Assembly (NCBI RefSeq): GCF_041477585.1
Contig: NZ_JBGNYA010000001.1
Location: 248,001 to 312,000 of the forward strand
Direction of reading: 5' to 3'
From: Halobellus sp. MBLA0158
GTDB taxonomy: Archaea; Halobacteriota; Halobacteria; Halobacteriales; Haloferacaceae
Length of the DNA stretch: 64,000 bases
The position numbers were made by a program, and so were the translations under genes. Below the pieces are notes generated by a model. The model was not told the DNA's origin. It saw nothing but the letters and a program-made list of their open reading frames with translations, and searched no databases. Numbering within the stretch: the first letter of the stretch is position 1; the number at the start of each line of letters is the position of its first letter. Of the stretch, positions 16,960-24,963 are shown one piece after another.

Positions 16960-17574
16960 TCACTCGACCGCCAACGCGGCGCCGAGCGCGATCATCGCGC
17001 CCCCGCCGAGCCACGAGAGCCGGGCGGTCGTCGTCGACGACGACAAGAGCGCGCCGACGCGGCCGGACGCGACCGCGACGCCGCCGAGGTAGACGGCGGT
17101 CAGCGCGGCGTACGTCGCCCCGAGGAGCAGCATCCGAACCGGGGAGTCGGGGCCAGCGCCCGCGAATCCGGGGAGGAACGCGAGGAAGAACAGCGCCACT
17201 TTCGGATTCAGGGCGTTGACGAGGACGCCCCGGCGGAAGCTCCCGGCCGCCGGCTCGGCCGCGGCGTCGCCGGCGCCGAATTCGTCGTTTCGGATCGCCT
17301 GCACGCCGAGGTAGACGAGGTAGACCGCGCCGGCGTACTTCACCGCGCGGTACGCGACGGGCGCGGCGCGGAGGAGCGCCGCCAGCCCGAGCGTCGCCAC
17401 CGCGGTGTGAAAGAGGACGCCGGTCGAGATGCCGAGCGCGGAGCGGACGCCCGCGGCGCGGCTCTGGATCCCGCGGGTGAGGACGTACATCGTGTCGGGG
17501 CCCGGAGTGAGGATGAGCGCGACGGCGGCGGCGCAAAACGCGAGGAAAGTGGGGAGCTCGGGAAAGAGCGCCAT
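16960..17574 (-). CDS. LysE family translocator (amino acid exporter)
   Basis: A 204-residue membrane protein with six hydrophobic segments and the LysE/RhtB N-terminal signature LILTPGPDTMYVLTRG near residues 20-35, plus the NPKVALFFLAFLPGF motif around 120. Family members export amino acids such as lysine, threonine or homoserine by H+ antiport; the substrate here is unknown. The start at 17574 (MALFPELPTFL) was chosen because sequence further upstream belongs to the divergent SRP54 gene. Confidence 0.9.
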   Translation of the reverse strand: MALFPELPTFLAFCAAAVALILTPGPDTMYVLTRGIQSRAAGVRSALGISTGVLFHTAVATLGLAALLRAAPVAYRAVKYAGAVYLVYLGVQAIRNDEFGAGDAAAEPAAGSFRRGVLVNALNPKVALFFLAFLPGFAGAGPDSPVRMLLLGATYAALTAVYLGGVAVASGRVGALLSSSTTTARLSWLGGGAMIALGAALAVE

Positions 17575-17606
17575 CGGCTCGGACTCGGTCGCGCCCGCAG
17601 AAAAAG

Positions 17607-17614
17607 CCTTTACC
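17607..17614 (+). promoter_or_regulatory. TATA-like element of the SRP54 gene
   Basis: CTTTAC within AAAAAGCCTTTACC lies about 27 nt upstream of the SRP54 ATG in the 64-bp divergent gap, consistent with a leaderless promoter. Confidence 0.45.
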
Positions 17615-17638
17615 CGGGCGGCGGCGTAGAGAGGGGTA

Positions 17639-19048
17639 ATGGTACTCGATAATCTCGGGAGTTCCCTGCGCTCCAGTCTGGATAAACTGCAGGGGAAGTC
17701 CCGCCTCGACGAGGAGGACGTCGAGGAGATCGTCAAGGAGATCCAGCGCTCGCTGCTCTCTGCGGACGTCGAAGTCGATCTCGTGATGGACCTGTCCTCG
17801 TCGATCGAAGAGCGGGCGCTCGAAGAAGAGCCCCCGGGCGGGACGTCGGCGCGGGACCACGTCCTCAAGATCGTCTACGAGGAGCTCGTCGACCTCGTCG
17901 GCGAGTCGACGGATCTCCCCCTGGAGTCGCAGACGATCCTGCTCGCCGGCCTCCAGGGGTCCGGCAAGACCACGAGCGCCGCCAAGATGGCGTGGTGGTT
18001 CTCGAAGAAGGGGCTCCGCCCCGCGGTCATCCAGACCGACACCTTCCGGCCCGGCGCCTACGACCAGGCCAAGCAGATGTGCGAGCGCGCCGAGGTGTCG
18101 TTCTACGGCGACCCCGACGAGTCGGACCCGGTGACGATCGCCCGCGAGGGCCTCGAAGCGACGGAGGAGGCGGACGTCCACATCGTCGACACCGCCGGCC
18201 GCCACGCGCTCGAAGACGACCTCATCGACGAGATCGAAGAGATCGAGTCGGTCGTCGACCCCGACCGCTCGCTCCTCGTCCTGGACGCCGCGATCGGCCA
18301 AGGCGCCAAGGAACAGGCCCGCGAGTTCGACTCCTCGATCGGCATCGACGGGGTCGTCGTCACCAAACTCGACGGGACCGCGAAGGGCGGCGGCGCGCTG
18401 ACCGCCGTCAACGAGACCGGCTCCTCGATCGCCTTCCTCGGGACCGGCGAGACCGTCCAGGACATCGAGCGCTTCGAGCCCAACGGCTTCATCTCCCGGC
18501 TCCTGGGGATGGGCGACCTCAAGCAGCTCTCCGAGCGCGTCGAGCGCGCGATGGCCGAGACCCAGGAGGAAGACGACGACTGGGACCCCGAGGATATCAT
18601 GGAGGGGTCGTTCACCCTCAAGGATATGCAAAAGCAGATGGAGGCGATGAACCGGATGGGGCCCCTGGACCAGGTGCTCGACATGATCCCCGGACTGGGC
18701 GGCGGCTTCAAGGACCAGCTCCCGGACGACGCGATGGACGTCACCCAGGACCGGATGCGCGCTTTCGACGTCATCATGGACTCGATGACCGACGACGAAC
18801 TGGAGAACCCGCGCTCGATCGGCGCCTCCCGCGTCCGCCGGATCGCCCAGGGGTCGGGCAAGGACGAAGAGACCGTCCGGGAACTGCTCGAACAGCACAA
18901 GATGATGGAACAGACCATCCAGCAGTTCCAGGGGATGGGCGACGGCGACATGCAGCGGATGATGAAGAAGCTCCAGAACCAGGGCGGCGGTGGCGGAATG
19001 GGCGGCCTCGGCGGCGGGGGCGGCGGCCTCGGCCCGTTCGGCGACTGA
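17639..19048 (+). CDS. ffh: signal recognition particle 54 kDa protein (SRP54/Ffh)
   Basis: A 469-residue SRP GTPase: N-domain (1-90), G-domain with P-loop [15 protein letters not shown] (about 102-116), DTAGR (about 183) and TKLDG, then a Met-rich M-domain (about 300-440) that binds 7S RNA and signal sequences. It ends in a Gly-rich tail. Length is slightly above the archaeal norm because of the tail. Partner gene ftsY lies upstream on the same strand, separated by the small protein, GNAT and LysE genes. No 7S RNA gene was seen in the window. Confidence 0.97.
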   Translation: MVLDNLGSSLRSSLDKLQGKSRLDEEDVEEIVKEIQRSLLSADVEVDLVMDLSSSIEERALEEEPPGGTSARDHVLKIVYEELVDLVGESTDLPLESQTILLAGLQGSGKTTSAAKMAWWFSKKGLRPAVIQTDTFRPGAYDQAKQMCERAEVSFYGDPDESDPVTIAREGLEATEEADVHIVDTAGRHALEDDLIDEIEEIESVVDPDRSLLVLDAAIGQGAKEQAREFDSSIGIDGVVVTKLDGTAKGGGALTAVNETGSSIAFLGTGETVQDIERFEPNGFISRLLGMGDLKQLSERVERAMAETQEEDDDWDPEDIMEGSFTLKDMQKQMEAMNRMGPLDQVLDMIPGLGGGFKDQLPDDAMDVTQDRMRAFDVIMDSMTDDELENPRSIGASRVRRIAQGSGKDEETVRELLEQHKMMEQTIQQFQGMGDGDMQRMMKKLQNQGGGGGMGGLGGGGGGLGPFGD

Positions 19049-19117
19049 TCGGCGCACGGACCCCGACCGCGCGCCCGACGCGTCCGATTTTTTACCCCTC
19101 GCGTTCTCGCCTCTCGT

Positions 19118-19699
19118 ATGACCGTCCGGGAGGCCGCGCGAGAGGCGTATCGCGAGGCGCTCCCGGCGCTCGCCGCGAGCCTCGTCGGCGGGCTGATCGC
19201 GGGCGTCGTGCTCAGCGGGATGCGCGCCGAACTCCGCGACGTCTCCGGACTCTTGGTTCTGGTCCCGGCGCTCCTAGCCACCCGCGGGAACGTCTACGGC
19301 TCGCTCGGCGCGCGGATCTCGACGGCGCTCCACCAGGGCCTCGTCGAACCCCGGGTCCGCGGCGGCGACGAGCGGCTCCGGTCGGCGGTCGCGGCCGCGC
19401 TCGCGAACGGCCTGCTCGCGTCGGCGTTCGCCGCCGTCGCGGTCTTCGCGATCCTCACGGCGCTCGGCAGACCGGTCGCGTCGCTCCCGACGCTCGTCGC
19501 CATCGCGCTCGTCGCGGGGCTGCTCTCGGGCGTCGCGCTCTCGGCCGTCGTCGTCACCGCGGTCTTCGCCGGCTACCGCCGCGGCCGCGACCCCGACACG
19601 CTCGTGGGGCCGCTCGTGACGACCACCGGCGACGTCTTCGGCGTGTTCTTCCTGCTCGCGGCGGTCAGGCTGGTGCTCCGCCTCGCGGAGGTGGTCTGA
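19118..19699 (+). CDS. MgtE/SLC41-type divalent cation transporter domain protein A
   Basis: A 193-residue integral membrane protein corresponding to one MgtE/SLC41 transmembrane domain with five hydrophobic segments and the motifs LLATRGNVYGSLGARISTALH and TTTGDVFGVFF. It lacks the cytoplasmic CBS and N-domains of bacterial MgtE. The next gene encodes a second domain of the same kind, so the two probably form a heterodimeric Mg2+ (or related cation) channel or transporter. The stop is directly abutted by the GTG of the partner gene. Confidence 0.88.
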   Translation: MTVREAAREAYREALPALAASLVGGLIAGVVLSGMRAELRDVSGLLVLVPALLATRGNVYGSLGARISTALHQGLVEPRVRGGDERLRSAVAAALANGLLASAFAAVAVFAILTALGRPVASLPTLVAIALVAGLLSGVALSAVVVTAVFAGYRRGRDPDTLVGPLVTTTGDVFGVFFLLAAVRLVLRLAEVV

Positions 19700-20257
19700 G
19701 TGTCGACCGAGTGGACCGTCCGCGCGATCTCGCGGGCGATGCTGCCCGTGCTCCTCGTCCTGACGCTCGTCGAGGTCGGGAGCGGGCTCGTGCTCGGGAG
19801 CTTCGAGGCGCAGTTGCTCGAATACCCGACGCTGCTCGCGCTCGTGCCCGTCACGATCGGGACCGCCGGCAACCTCGGGAGCATCCTCGCGGCCCGGCTC
19901 TCGACGGCGTTCCACCTCGGGACGCTCTCGTTCGATCCGCGCGACGAGACCCTCGCCGGCAACGCGGTCGCGACGCTGGCGCTCGCGGTCTCGATCTTCC
20001 CCGTCGTCGGGATCGGCGCCTGGGGGCTCACCGCGCTGGCCAGCGGCGTCCGGCTGGCGCCCGAGACGGTCGTCGCCATCTCGCTGACCTCGGGGATCGC
20101 GCTGGCGGTCCTGGCGGTCGGCGTGACCCTGACGGTGACGTACGTCGCCTACCGCTTCCGGCTCGACCCCGACGACGTGGTGATCCCGATCGTGACGAAC
20201 ACCTGCGACGTGCTCGGCGTGGTGGTGCTGTTCGCGACGGTGCAGTTGCTGTTGTGA
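19700..20257 (+). CDS. MgtE/SLC41-type divalent cation transporter domain protein B
   Basis: A 185-residue partner of the preceding gene, with the matching motifs TIGTAGNLGSILAARLSTAFH and TNTCDVLGVVVLF. It starts with GTG immediately after the upstream TGA (no gap), implying coupled translation and equal expression. The pair reproduces the two-domain arrangement of eukaryotic SLC41 as separate polypeptides. Mg2+ is the likely cation from the family; not shown here. Confidence 0.87.
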   Translation: MSTEWTVRAISRAMLPVLLVLTLVEVGSGLVLGSFEAQLLEYPTLLALVPVTIGTAGNLGSILAARLSTAFHLGTLSFDPRDETLAGNAVATLALAVSIFPVVGIGAWGLTALASGVRLAPETVVAISLTSGIALAVLAVGVTLTVTYVAYRFRLDPDDVVIPIVTNTCDVLGVVVLFATVQLLL

Positions 20258-20339
20258 CGTCAGCTGCTGAGCCGACCGTCGGGCCGAACGCCGTGCCGCA
20301 ACCGACGCCGATTAGTCCGCGGACGTCCGAGACGAACGC

Positions 20340-21371
20340 GTGCAACTGCCGGGAGCCCTCGACGCCGTCTGGCCGGTGCTCGTCGAGGTAGCGCCGCGTG
20401 TCGCCCGCATCGCGGTGTTCATCGGAATCGGCGTCTTCCTCGCGAACGTCGCCGTCGGCTTCGGGCTCGTCGAGAAGATCGCGGCGTTCTCGAAGTACCT
20501 CACCCGGCCCGCGAACCTCCCCGACGAGGTCGGGACCGCGATCGTCACGACCGCGGCCTCGACGACCGCCGGCTACGGGATGCTCGCTGACTTCCGGGAG
20601 TCCGGGCGGCTGAACGACGCCGAGACGCTGATCGCGGTGACGATGAACACCTTCTTCGGCTTCGTCCAGCACATTTTCACGTTCTACGCTCCCGTGTTGA
20701 TCCCGATCTTGGGCCTCGAAGTCGGCCTGCTCTACGTCGGCGCCCGCGCCGCGATCGCGCTCGGGATCACGATCGCGGGCGTCCTCGCCGGGGCGATGTT
20801 GCTCTCGCGCGGCCCCGCAGGCGACCGGCCCGCGACCGCGGCGGTCGACGGCGGCGTCGAGACGCCGGACGACGGCTCGGTTCCCGACCACGATATCGAC
20901 GACGGCGACGACGAGGAGTCGCCCGCGGCGGTGGTCCGCACCGCGGCCGAGAAGACCTGGCCGAAGCTCAAGCGGATCGTCCCGCGGCTCGCGCTCGTCT
21001 ACGTCGTCGTGACTCTCTTGGTCCGCACGCAGGACCTCCGCGCGGTCACGGGCATCGCCGAGCCGCTGACCGCACTGCTGGGGCTGCCGGGGGCGTCGCT
21101 GCCGGTGATCGCCGTGTTCGCGTTCGACACCACCGCCGGCGCGGCGACCATCGCGCCGATGATCGGCGGGACGTTCACGCCGCGGACCGCGGTCGCGACG
21201 ATGCTTCTCGGCGGGATCGTCTCCTTCGCGGTCTCGACGTTCAAGCGCTCGATCCCGTTCCAGTACGGGATCTGGGGGCCGGCGTTCGGGTCGAAGGTGA
21301 TCGTCGTCAACACGGCGCTGAAGGTCGTCTTCATCGCCGCGGCGCTGGCCGTGTTGCTCGTGCCGGTCTGA
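20340..21371 (+). CDS. nucleoside recognition (Gate) domain membrane protein
   Basis: A 343-residue membrane protein with two Gate/nucleoside-recognition-type domains (SpoVM/SpmA-like family). The N-terminal half (1-160) and the C-terminal half (200-343) each have several hydrophobic helices, joined by a hydrophilic acidic loop (about 160-200). Motifs include TTAASTTAGYGMLADF and DTTAGAATIAPMIGG. Family function is poorly defined (possible small-molecule or cation transport). It starts with GTG at 20340, 82 bp after the MgtE pair on the same strand. Confidence 0.8.
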   Translation: MQLPGALDAVWPVLVEVAPRVARIAVFIGIGVFLANVAVGFGLVEKIAAFSKYLTRPANLPDEVGTAIVTTAASTTAGYGMLADFRESGRLNDAETLIAVTMNTFFGFVQHIFTFYAPVLIPILGLEVGLLYVGARAAIALGITIAGVLAGAMLLSRGPAGDRPATAAVDGGVETPDDGSVPDHDIDDGDDEESPAAVVRTAAEKTWPKLKRIVPRLALVYVVVTLLVRTQDLRAVTGIAEPLTALLGLPGASLPVIAVFAFDTTAGAATIAPMIGGTFTPRTAVATMLLGGIVSFAVSTFKRSIPFQYGIWGPAFGSKVIVVNTALKVVFIAAALAVLLVPV

Positions 21372-21399
21372 GGCAGGGATCGCGACCGCCGGGACCGAA

Positions 21400-21822
21400 T
21401 TACCGCTCTCCCTCGTCGAAGTCGATCGGTTTTCCTTCCTCGGTCGGCGGCGCGACGTGGTCGATGTACGAGTCGACGTCGGGCTCGTGGACGGTGACGT
21501 GGACCTCGATGTCGCCGAGTTCGTCGGGGTTGCCGACGGCGAAGTTGATCGTGCCCTTGAACGCGGCCTGCTTCTTCAGCGAGAAGGAAAAGCCCTCCTC
21601 GTCGGCGCGCTTTGCGAACTCCCGCCGGGCGGTGTCGAGGATCTCCTGTTCGTGCAGCCGCTCGGAGAAGCGCTCCAGCGAGTGGGTCGCGCCGACGAGC
21701 TCCTTGTCTCGGTGTTCGAACTCGACGTTCGGGAACAGATTCCGCACCGCGTCCTCGACGCGGTCTGTAACCTCGGTGTCGCGCACGGGGGCGACGATGC
21801 GGGCCTCGACGCGGTAGATCAC
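21400..21822 (-). CDS. UPF0201 family RNA-binding-domain protein
   Basis: A 140-residue protein of the archaeal UPF0201 family (start MIYRVEARIVAPVRDTE, middle KQAAFKGTINFAVG), annotated in many archaea as an RNA-binding-domain protein with a fold like ribosomal L5. It overlaps the upstream UPF0200 kinase-like gene by 4 bases, the usual archaeal pairing. The molecular role is unknown. Confidence 0.9.
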   Translation of the reverse strand: MIYRVEARIVAPVRDTEVTDRVEDAVRNLFPNVEFEHRDKELVGATHSLERFSERLHEQEILDTARREFAKRADEEGFSFSLKKQAAFKGTINFAVGNPDELGDIEVHVTVHEPDVDSYIDHVAPPTEEGKPIDFDEGER

Positions 21823-22418
21823 GGCGCACCACCCGCCGTTCGGACCTGGACGTAGTCGTCGCCGCCGATCCGGTCGAGGTCCTCGTCGAGGATCGCGCGG
21901 ACCCGCTCGCGGAACGCTTCCAGGGAGTCCGTGTTCCGGACGACGACGTCCGCGCGGTCCATCACCTCGCCCATCCCGAAGCCGAGTTCGCGCTCCTCGC
22001 GCTCGCGGAGGGCCTCGCGGTCGAGGTCGGTGTCGTCCCGGCCGCGTTCGAGCAGGCGGTCCGCGCGGGTCTCGAACGGCGCTTCGACGCTCACGAGGTG
22101 GAAGTCGTCGCCGAACGCCTCGCGGAAGCGGTCGAGTTCGACGTCCGAGCGGAGGCCGTCGACGAGGACGACGTCGCTTTCTTCCAGTTCGGACTCGATC
22201 ATCGGGAGCGACCGCTCGGCGATGGCGGCGGGGCCGTCCTCCTCGCGGAGCGTCTTCGCCATCTCGCCGTGGTGCTCTGCGGGGTCGAATCCGCGCTCGC
22301 GGCAGGCCTTCCGGATCACGTCGCCCATCGTGACGACCGGGACGCCGGCCTCGCGAGCGACCGCGGCGGCCTCGCCCTTGCCGCTCCCGGGCAGTCCGAC
22401 GGTGCCGATGACCTTCAT
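21819..22418 (-). CDS. AAA/adenylate-kinase-like P-loop NTPase (UPF0200)
   Basis: A 199-residue P-loop protein starting MKVIGTVGLPGSGKGEAA, with Walker A GLPGSGKGE at 8-16 and a DGLRSDVE motif near 100, similar to dephospho-CoA kinase and adenylate kinases. It belongs to the archaeal UPF0200 group whose substrate is uncertain. The start at 22418 was set by the family N-terminus; the open frame continues on this strand across the tRNA gene but that part is not protein-like. It is coupled to the UPF0201 gene. Confidence 0.9.
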   Translation of the reverse strand: MKVIGTVGLPGSGKGEAAAVAREAGVPVVTMGDVIRKACRERGFDPAEHHGEMAKTLREEDGPAAIAERSLPMIESELEESDVVLVDGLRSDVELDRFREAFGDDFHLVSVEAPFETRADRLLERGRDDTDLDREALREREERELGFGMGEVMDRADVVVRNTDSLEAFRERVRAILDEDLDRIGGDDYVQVRTAGGAP

Positions 22419-22500
22419 TACGCGACGGTTCTCGGTTGCGGACCTTACGCGTTCCGCTCCCTGCGCGTTCCGGCCGGCGCTCACGACGTCATCCACATTC

Positions 22501-22509
22501 CTTTTTACC
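22501..22509 (+). promoter_or_regulatory. TATA box of tRNA-Arg
   Basis: CTTTTTACC lies about 26 nt upstream of the first tRNA nucleotide, correctly placed for archaeal transcription initiation. Confidence 0.5.
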
Positions 22510-22532
22510 GCCCGCCGACTGCCTTCCGACGA

Positions 22533-22606
22533 GGGCGCGTAGCTCAGTCGGACAGAGCGTCGGACTTCTAATCCGATGGTCGCGGGTTCGAATCCCGTCG
22601 CGCTCG
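22533..22606 (+). tRNA. tRNA-Arg (anticodon UCU)
   Basis: The 74-nt sequence folds as a complete cloverleaf: acceptor GGGCGCG paired with CGCGCTC (one G-U), a D-arm with AGCTCAGTCGG, an anticodon stem TCGGA/TCCGA around the loop CTTCTAA (anticodon TCT, reading AGA), and a T-arm GCGGG-TTCGAAT-CCCGT. The discriminator is G; CCA is not encoded. No intron is present. Degenerate copies of its 3' end follow downstream. Confidence 0.96.
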
Positions 22607-22914
22607 TGCAGCGAGGAACGAAGTGACGAGCGAACCAGCGCGCGGGATTCGAATCAGGGAGCGAACGGAGCGAGCGACCGTGGTTCGAATTCCGTCTCGC
22701 TCGTTCGGCCTTCGGCCTCACTCGCCCGACGTACTCCCGATCGCTTCGCTCTCGGGAGTCCCGTCGCGCTCTTCATCCCGACGAGTAACCGCGAGCGGTG
22801 AGAACAGCGTCGACGCGCTTGATCGAGAGGATTCGGTCGCGGCGGAGTAAGTAACGTGTTGTAACCGGGTTTCTGTGGGTAATCGTTATCAGCCTCGCCG
22901 CTGCAATGGCCGGT
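22607..22914. other. gene-free stretch with tRNA-Arg 3'-end-like copies
   Basis: This 308-bp gap between the tRNA and the HxlR gene shows no convincing ORF. It contains a copy of the tRNA 3' end at 22682-22705 (21 of 24 bases identical to 22585-22608) and, before it, a weaker T-arm-like segment with GATTCGAATC near 22646-22657. Stretches such as GCGAACGGAGCGAGCGAC and TTCGGCCTTCGGCC are imperfect short repeats. An AT-richer segment near 22850-22895 may be the promoter of the HxlR gene. The layout suggests remnants of tRNA-targeted integration. Confidence 0.55.
22682..22705 (+). repeat. degenerate copy of tRNA-Arg 3' end (candidate att remnant)
   Basis: Aligning 22682-22705 with 22585-22608 inside and just after the tRNA gene gives 21 identities in 24 positions; the mismatches are at positions 10, 16 and 24 of the repeat. 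It covers the T-loop, the T-stem 3' half and the acceptor 3' strand. Integrases often target exactly this tRNA region, leaving direct repeats. Confidence 0.5.
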
Positions 22915-23307
22915 ATGGCCGAGAGCACCGGTGAATCGGACGCCGCGATGGAACTGGAGGTGTGGTGTGCCGGCGAGGACTGGTGCCCGGTGACGACGAC
23001 CTCGTCGCTCATCGGCAAGAAGTGGCACCCCGTCATCATCCATCGGCTCCTCGAACACGGGCCGAGCGGCTTTAACGAACTGAAAGACGACGTCGACGGG
23101 ATTTCGAGCAAGGTCCTCTCGGAGAGCCTGGAGGACCTCGGCGAGAAACAGCTCGTCCGCCGAACGGTCGTCAGCGAGAAGCCGTATCGGGTCGAATACT
23201 CACTCACAACCCACGGCGAGTCCCTCGAACCGGTGATCTACGCGATGCGCGACTGGGGGCTCGAACACCTCACTGAGCCGACCGATGAGAACGACGCGAA
23301 CGGCTGA
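22915..23307 (+). CDS. HxlR family winged-helix transcriptional regulator
   Basis: A roughly 130-residue single-domain HxlR/MarR-like regulator: IGKKWHPVIIHRLLEHGPSGFNEL and ISSKVLSESLEDLGEKQLVRR form the helix-turn-helix and wing. Two cysteines lie just before it (WCAGEDWCP, near residues 19-25), so a redox-responsive role as in some HxlR/HypR proteins is possible but unproven. ATGs at 22906 and 22915 are both usable. It is followed 42 bp later by a membrane histidine kinase on the same strand. Confidence 0.9.
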   Translation: MAESTGESDAAMELEVWCAGEDWCPVTTTSSLIGKKWHPVIIHRLLEHGPSGFNELKDDVDGISSKVLSESLEDLGEKQLVRRTVVSEKPYRVEYSLTTHGESLEPVIYAMRDWGLEHLTEPTDENDANG

Positions 23308-23349
23308 CTCCGAGGCTGTCTCGGGTGGGATCGGCGGAGGGACCACACG

Positions 23350-24897
23350 ATGAACCCGACGAAGCGAGTCCGGCTCGGCGGGCTCTTGATCGCGGTCTCC
23401 GGCTTCGGGATCACCCGGCTGTTCGTCGCCGAGACCGTCCGGGTCGATATGCCGGTGCTGTTCATCCTCGCGGGCCTCCTCCCGCTGATCGTCGGGCTGG
23501 TGTTGACCGCCTACGGCGTCGCGCTGGCGGTCGGTCCCTTCGGCGCCGAGTACGTGAACACGGTCGCGCGCTGGCACCTCCTCGGCGTCGGCGGGATGGC
23601 GATCGTGTTCGCGATCACGGGGCTCGATCAGTTCGTCCGCACCGGCACCGTCGCCGTCGGCAGCGAGTCGCCACTCCTCGTCGCGAACGTGCTCCTGGGC
23701 GGGGCCGTCGGCGGGACGCTCACGGGAATCCACGCGGGGACCTCGCGCCGCCAACAGCGCGAGATCAGCCGATCGGCCAACCGGGCGCTCCTCGTCAATC
23801 GCCTCCTCAAGCACGAGGTGCTGAACGCGATCACGATCATCGACGGCCACGCCGACCTCCTGAGCGACGGCGACGGGGACCGCCCGGAGTCGATGTCGGC
23901 GATCCGACGGGCGGTCGAGCGGATCCGGTCGACGATCAGAGACGTCGGGACGGTCGCTCGTGACCGGGGCGGGGGCGCCGGGGTCGACCTCGAACGGATC
24001 GTGCGCGAGGAAGTCGCCGCCGCGGGCGACGCCCACGATGCGGCCGTCGACCTCGCCGTACACACGGCCGACGCGTCGAGCACGGCCGACGAGCGGATCG
24101 CCATCGTGGTCCGCGAGCTGCTCGAAAACGCCGCGATGTACGGCGGCGACCGCGGCGTCTCGGTGTCGCTCGACGAGGCGTCGGGCGCGGTCGAACTGTC
24201 TGTCACCGACGACGGACCGGGACTGCCGGAGCGACAGCGAGCTCTCTTGGAAGAGGGTCAGTTCCCCGAGTACGACGACCCCGCCGCGGGGTTCGGCCTC
24301 CAGATCGTCCGCCTGCTCGTGACCCAGTTCGGCGGGCGGATCCGCGTCGAGGACGCCGCCGAGGGCGGAACGCGGATCACCGTCGTGCTCCCGCGCAACG
24401 ACGAGACGGCCGTGAACGCGGCGACCATCGGGCTCTCGTTTCCGAACCTCACGGGCGCGGTCGTCGGCGGGGTGCTCGGCGGGGTCGCGATGGGCGTCGT
24501 GTTTCAGGCGTCGACCGGACTCCTCCCGGTGATCGGCTCGCTCTACGGGATCGGGAGCCCGCTCGTCGGGTGGGTCACCCACCTGTTCCACAGCGCGGTC
24601 TTCGGCCTGCTCTTCGCGGCGGTCACCGCCGCCGCGCCGGTCGCGCGGGTCGCCTCCGGGACCGTTCGCTGCGCCGTGCTCGGGCTCGTGTGGGGGGTCG
24701 TCCTGTGGCTCGTCGCCGCCGGCGTGGTGATGCCGCTGTGGCTCTCGCTCGTCGGCGTGCCCGCCTCGCTGCCGAACCTCTCGCTCGTCGGCCTCGTCGG
24801 CCACGCTGTCTGGGGCGTCGTCCTCGGGGTGGCCTACGATCGGTTGATCGAGATGGCGCTCGTCGAGCGGCTGGGGCGACGGGCGCGCGTTCGGTGA
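23350..24897 (+). CDS. membrane sensor histidine kinase with extra C-terminal membrane domain
   Basis: A 515-residue protein. The N-terminus has four hydrophobic segments (about 10-125). A coiled linker leads to the HisKA-like phosphoacceptor H155 in LLKHEVLNAI, and the HATPase domain has the N-box N260, G1 DDGPG near 287-291 and GFGLQIV near 314-320. After the kinase (from about 360) comes a second membrane domain of about 150 residues with several helices, which resembles DUF6789/DUF1440-like haloarchaeal membrane proteins. A histidine kinase ending in a membrane domain is unusual. No receiver gene is adjacent, so its partner is unknown. Confidence 0.88.
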   Translation: MNPTKRVRLGGLLIAVSGFGITRLFVAETVRVDMPVLFILAGLLPLIVGLVLTAYGVALAVGPFGAEYVNTVARWHLLGVGGMAIVFAITGLDQFVRTGTVAVGSESPLLVANVLLGGAVGGTLTGIHAGTSRRQQREISRSANRALLVNRLLKHEVLNAITIIDGHADLLSDGDGDRPESMSAIRRAVERIRSTIRDVGTVARDRGGGAGVDLERIVREEVAAAGDAHDAAVDLAVHTADASSTADERIAIVVRELLENAAMYGGDRGVSVSLDEASGAVELSVTDDGPGLPERQRALLEEGQFPEYDDPAAGFGLQIVRLLVTQFGGRIRVEDAAEGGTRITVVLPRNDETAVNAATIGLSFPNLTGAVVGGVLGGVAMGVVFQASTGLLPVIGSLYGIGSPLVGWVTHLFHSAVFGLLFAAVTAAAPVARVASGTVRCAVLGLVWGVVLWLVAAGVVMPLWLSLVGVPASLPNLSLVGLVGHAVWGVVLGVAYDRLIEMALVERLGRRARVR

Positions 24898-24963
24898 GAA
24901 CCGCTATTCCGGGTTACCTCGGGGTTAGGGCGCGCTTTTGGGAACCGATACCATACGTCGAGT

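Noticed and set aside
16889-19057. A 722-codon minus-strand frame across the SRP54 gene
   Set aside because: Antisense shadow; the LysE-type exporter and SRP54 explain this DNA.
17992-20391. A 799-codon plus-strand frame overlapping SRP54 and the MgtE genes
   Set aside because: Shadow frame: the overlapping genes show clear family motifs, and this one shows only Arg/Gly/Pro low complexity.
22640-22720. A second tRNA gene after tRNA-Arg
   Set aside because: Only T-arm and acceptor 3' resemblance exists; no D-arm, anticodon arm or 5' acceptor strand can be formed.
22419-22721. N-terminal extension of the UPF0200 gene across the tRNA
   Set aside because: It is read through the antisense of tRNA-Arg and the repeat region; the P-loop N-terminus at 22418 is the family start.
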